Below are positions 5,184 through 6,544 of a stretch of DNA of 6,544 bases, piece by piece. Made by a program: the position numbers and the translations under genes. Source of the stretch: Actinomycetospora sp. (GTDB lineage: Bacteria; Actinomycetota; Actinomycetes; Mycobacteriales; Pseudonocardiaceae); assembly GCA_025925615.1 (NCBI GenBank), contig JAICLN010000244.1:1-6544 (forward strand), in the 5' to 3' direction. Every line of letters begins with the position of its first letter. Position 1 is the first letter of the stretch. The notes under the pieces were generated by a model that was not told the DNA's origin, did no database searches, and saw nothing but the letters and a program-made list of their open reading frames with translations.

Positions 5184-6176
5184 TCACACCCTTGCGGACC
5201 CGGGAGCGGGGCGGCGCGGATCGCGGCGGGCGCGCTTGTCGTCGTACATCGCGGCGTCGGCCTCGGCGATGGCCTCGGTGAACCCGGTGACCACCCCGAC
5301 CGGGGCCACGCCCGCCGAGCACGGCGTGCCCGCGGCGTCGAGGGCCTCCTGCAGCCGGGCGACGAGCGACCCGACGTCGTCGGGACCCACCGTCGCGACC
5401 ATCGCGAACTCGTCGCCGCCGAGGCGTGCGATCGGGTCACCCCGCCGGGTCACCGCGCGCAGGGTGTCGGCGGCGCGGCGCAGGTAGGCGTCCCCGGCGT
5501 CGTGCCCCTCGGTGTCGTTGACCCGCTTCAGCCCGTCGAGGTCCATCATCACCACCGACGCCGGGTCCCCGAACCGCCGGAACCGCTCCTCCTCCTGGGC
5601 GAGCCAGCGCTCCCAGCCGCGACGGTTGAGCAGCCCGGTCAAGGTGTCCGTCTCGGCGTCGGACACCGCCCGCTCGAGCTCGCGCGCCGAACGGACCGCG
5701 TTGGTGTCGGCCTCGAGGACGCTCGAGAGCAGGCTGGAGAGCAGGTCGAGCAGCGACTCGTGGCTGACGAAGCCGGGGTCCAGCGGTTCCGGGTTGATCC
5801 CGATCACCGTGCCGAACAGGCCCCCGTCCGGGTAGAGGATCGGGGTCCCGACGTAGGCCGCGACCGGCAGGCCGCCCTCGGCCGCGGCGGCCACGACGTC
5901 GCACAGCGCGGGTTCGGAACCGGTGTCGGGCACGACGCGCGGTGTCTCGCCGGAGACCATCGTCCGGCAGATCGACAGCGTCCACCTGCTCTCCACACCG
6001 GCGCTCAGCCCATACGCATGGTCGTCGCTGACGAGGACGGTCTGGCGCTCCCCCGCCACCCGGGTCACGGCCCAGGCGCCCATCGGCAGCGACTCGGCGA
6101 GGTAGTCGATGACCATGTGGCAGGCCTGGTCGAAGGCCCGCGGCGGCGCGAGATCGGCGGTCACGGTGTCGGTCAT
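5184..6176 (-). CDS. GAF-GGDEF diguanylate cyclase
   Basis: This 330-residue cytoplasmic protein should make cyclic di-GMP from two GTP. Residues about 14-150 form a GAF-like sensor (for example WTLSICRTMVSG 65-76, VAAYVGTPILYPDGGLFGTVIGIN 105-128). A helical linker (about 140-175) follows, with the typical DTLTGLLNRRG junction (177-187). The GGDEF domain (about 177-320) keeps the metal-binding DLDGLKRVND (212-221), GH..GD (224-229), the active-site GGDEF (253-257) and the C-terminal ADAAMYDDKR (306-315). The inhibitory site RxxD is present as RRGD (244-247), exactly five residues before GGDEF, so product feedback inhibition is expected. No EAL domain follows. The ATG at 6176 has GAGGG (6186-6182) 5 nt upstream, beside the acetyltransferase stop, so the two genes are likely one transcript. 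The signal sensed by the GAF domain cannot be told from sequence. Confidence 0.93.
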   Translation of the reverse strand: MTDTVTADLAPPRAFDQACHMVIDYLAESLPMGAWAVTRVAGERQTVLVSDDHAYGLSAGVESRWTLSICRTMVSGETPRVVPDTGSEPALCDVVAAAAEGGLPVAAYVGTPILYPDGGLFGTVIGINPEPLDPGFVSHESLLDLLSSLLSSVLEADTNAVRSARELERAVSDAETDTLTGLLNRRGWERWLAQEEERFRRFGDPASVVMMDLDGLKRVNDTEGHDAGDAYLRRAADTLRAVTRRGDPIARLGGDEFAMVATVGPDDVGSLVARLQEALDAAGTPCSAGVAPVGVVTGFTEAIAEADAAMYDDKRARRDPRRPAPGSARV

Positions 6177-6188
6177 GTGCGCCCTCGT

Positions 6189-6544
6189 TCACACGGGGGT
6201 CCGCGCCCCCTCGCACGGATCCCTTCGTCGCCGATTCTGGGGCGTCCGGTCGGGACCACGACCCGGAGGGGTCACCCGTCGCAGGTGGAGCAACGGGTAC
6301 GGCCTCCCGTCCGCGTCGGTCTCCGATCGGCCGATCTCGACGAAGCCGCGGCGCGCGTACCAGGCGCGCGCGGCCGGGTTCTGCTCGTTCACGTCCAACG
6401 TCAGCACCGGGTGGTGCGCGGCCGCGTCGTCGAGCAGCGCCGTGCCCGCCCCTCGACCGTGCACGGCCGGGTCGACGAAGAGCCCGTCCACCTCGCCCCC
6501 GGTCCCGGTGAGGAAGCCCACCGGGCCGTCGGGACCGGACGCGA
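6189..6544 (-). CDS. GNAT family N-acetyltransferase, N-terminus cut off by the window
   Basis: The frame is open to the right window edge. The GTG at 6521 is internal, because upstream codons read ASGPDGP and continue the expected strand. Visible residues cover GNAT motif A (VDGLFVDPAVHGRGAGTALL, with the acetyl-CoA pyrophosphate loop HGRGAG) and motif B (LDVNEQNPAARAWYARRGFVEIG). A short final strand follows (YPLLHLRR). Such proteins transfer an acetyl group from acetyl-CoA to an amine on a small molecule or protein; the substrate is not predictable. About 60 N-terminal residues are missing compared with the usual 150 or so. The C-terminus runs 28 residues past the normal end in an Arg/Pro-rich tail with less typical codons (CGA, AAT, AGG, GAT), so the tail may be dispensable or drifted. 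It lies 12 nt upstream of the diguanylate cyclase. Confidence 0.85.
   Translation of the reverse strand, partial: ASGPDGPVGFLTGTGGEVDGLFVDPAVHGRGAGTALLDDAAAHHPVLTLDVNEQNPAARAWYARRGFVEIGRSETDADGRPYPLLHLRRVTPPGRGPDRTPQNRRRRDPCEGARTPV

Noticed and set aside
3422..5440. 672-codon open frame on the minus strand
   Set aside because: It is antisense to two real genes and crosses an intergenic gap and the cyclase gene in another frame; the protein is low-complexity and resembles no family.

Overview
The window is very GC-rich, with third codon positions almost all G or C. Its genes start at ATG or GTG and are mostly short. Together with actinobacterial family variants (AlkZ-like winged-helix protein, ASCH/winged-helix fusion, uracil-DNA-glycosylase-like protein), this points to a high-GC actinomycete. 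Pseudonocardiales would fit, but the genus cannot be fixed from this sequence. The region reads as chromosomal housekeeping and accessory DNA. I see no tRNA, rRNA, CRISPR array, insertion sequence, integrase or phage gene.

Left part (1-2100, + strand): the C-terminal part of an AlkZ-like winged-helix DNA-binding protein is followed by a small CsbD-family stress protein. The csbD gene has a sigma-B/sigma-F-like promoter, a compact hairpin in its leader, a strong Shine-Dalgarno and a 16-bp terminator hairpin. Next is a D-amino-acid-oxidase-type FAD oxidoreductase, probably expressed from its own leaderless promoter.

Middle part (2101-5029): the oxidoreductase converges on a minus-strand protein of the uracil-DNA glycosylase superfamily. 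That gene is divergent from a + strand group that begins with an ASCH-domain/winged-helix protein. It continues with a 248-residue protein of unknown function (4-nt gap), a 14-codon minigene with a near-perfect Shine-Dalgarno, and an unknown 225-residue protein whose ATG overlaps the minigene stop (ATGA). The divergent promoters appear to share one 10-bp segment. The group pairs a nucleobase-recognition domain (ASCH, PUA-like) with two uncharacterised proteins and faces a DNA-glycosylase-like gene. A nucleic-acid or nucleotide role is possible but unproven, and this is the least explained part of the window.

Right part (5030-6544, - strand): a GNAT acetyltransferase, cut by the window edge, lies 12 nt upstream of a GAF-GGDEF diguanylate cyclase. 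The cyclase has intact catalytic and product-inhibition sites. The two are probably co-transcribed.
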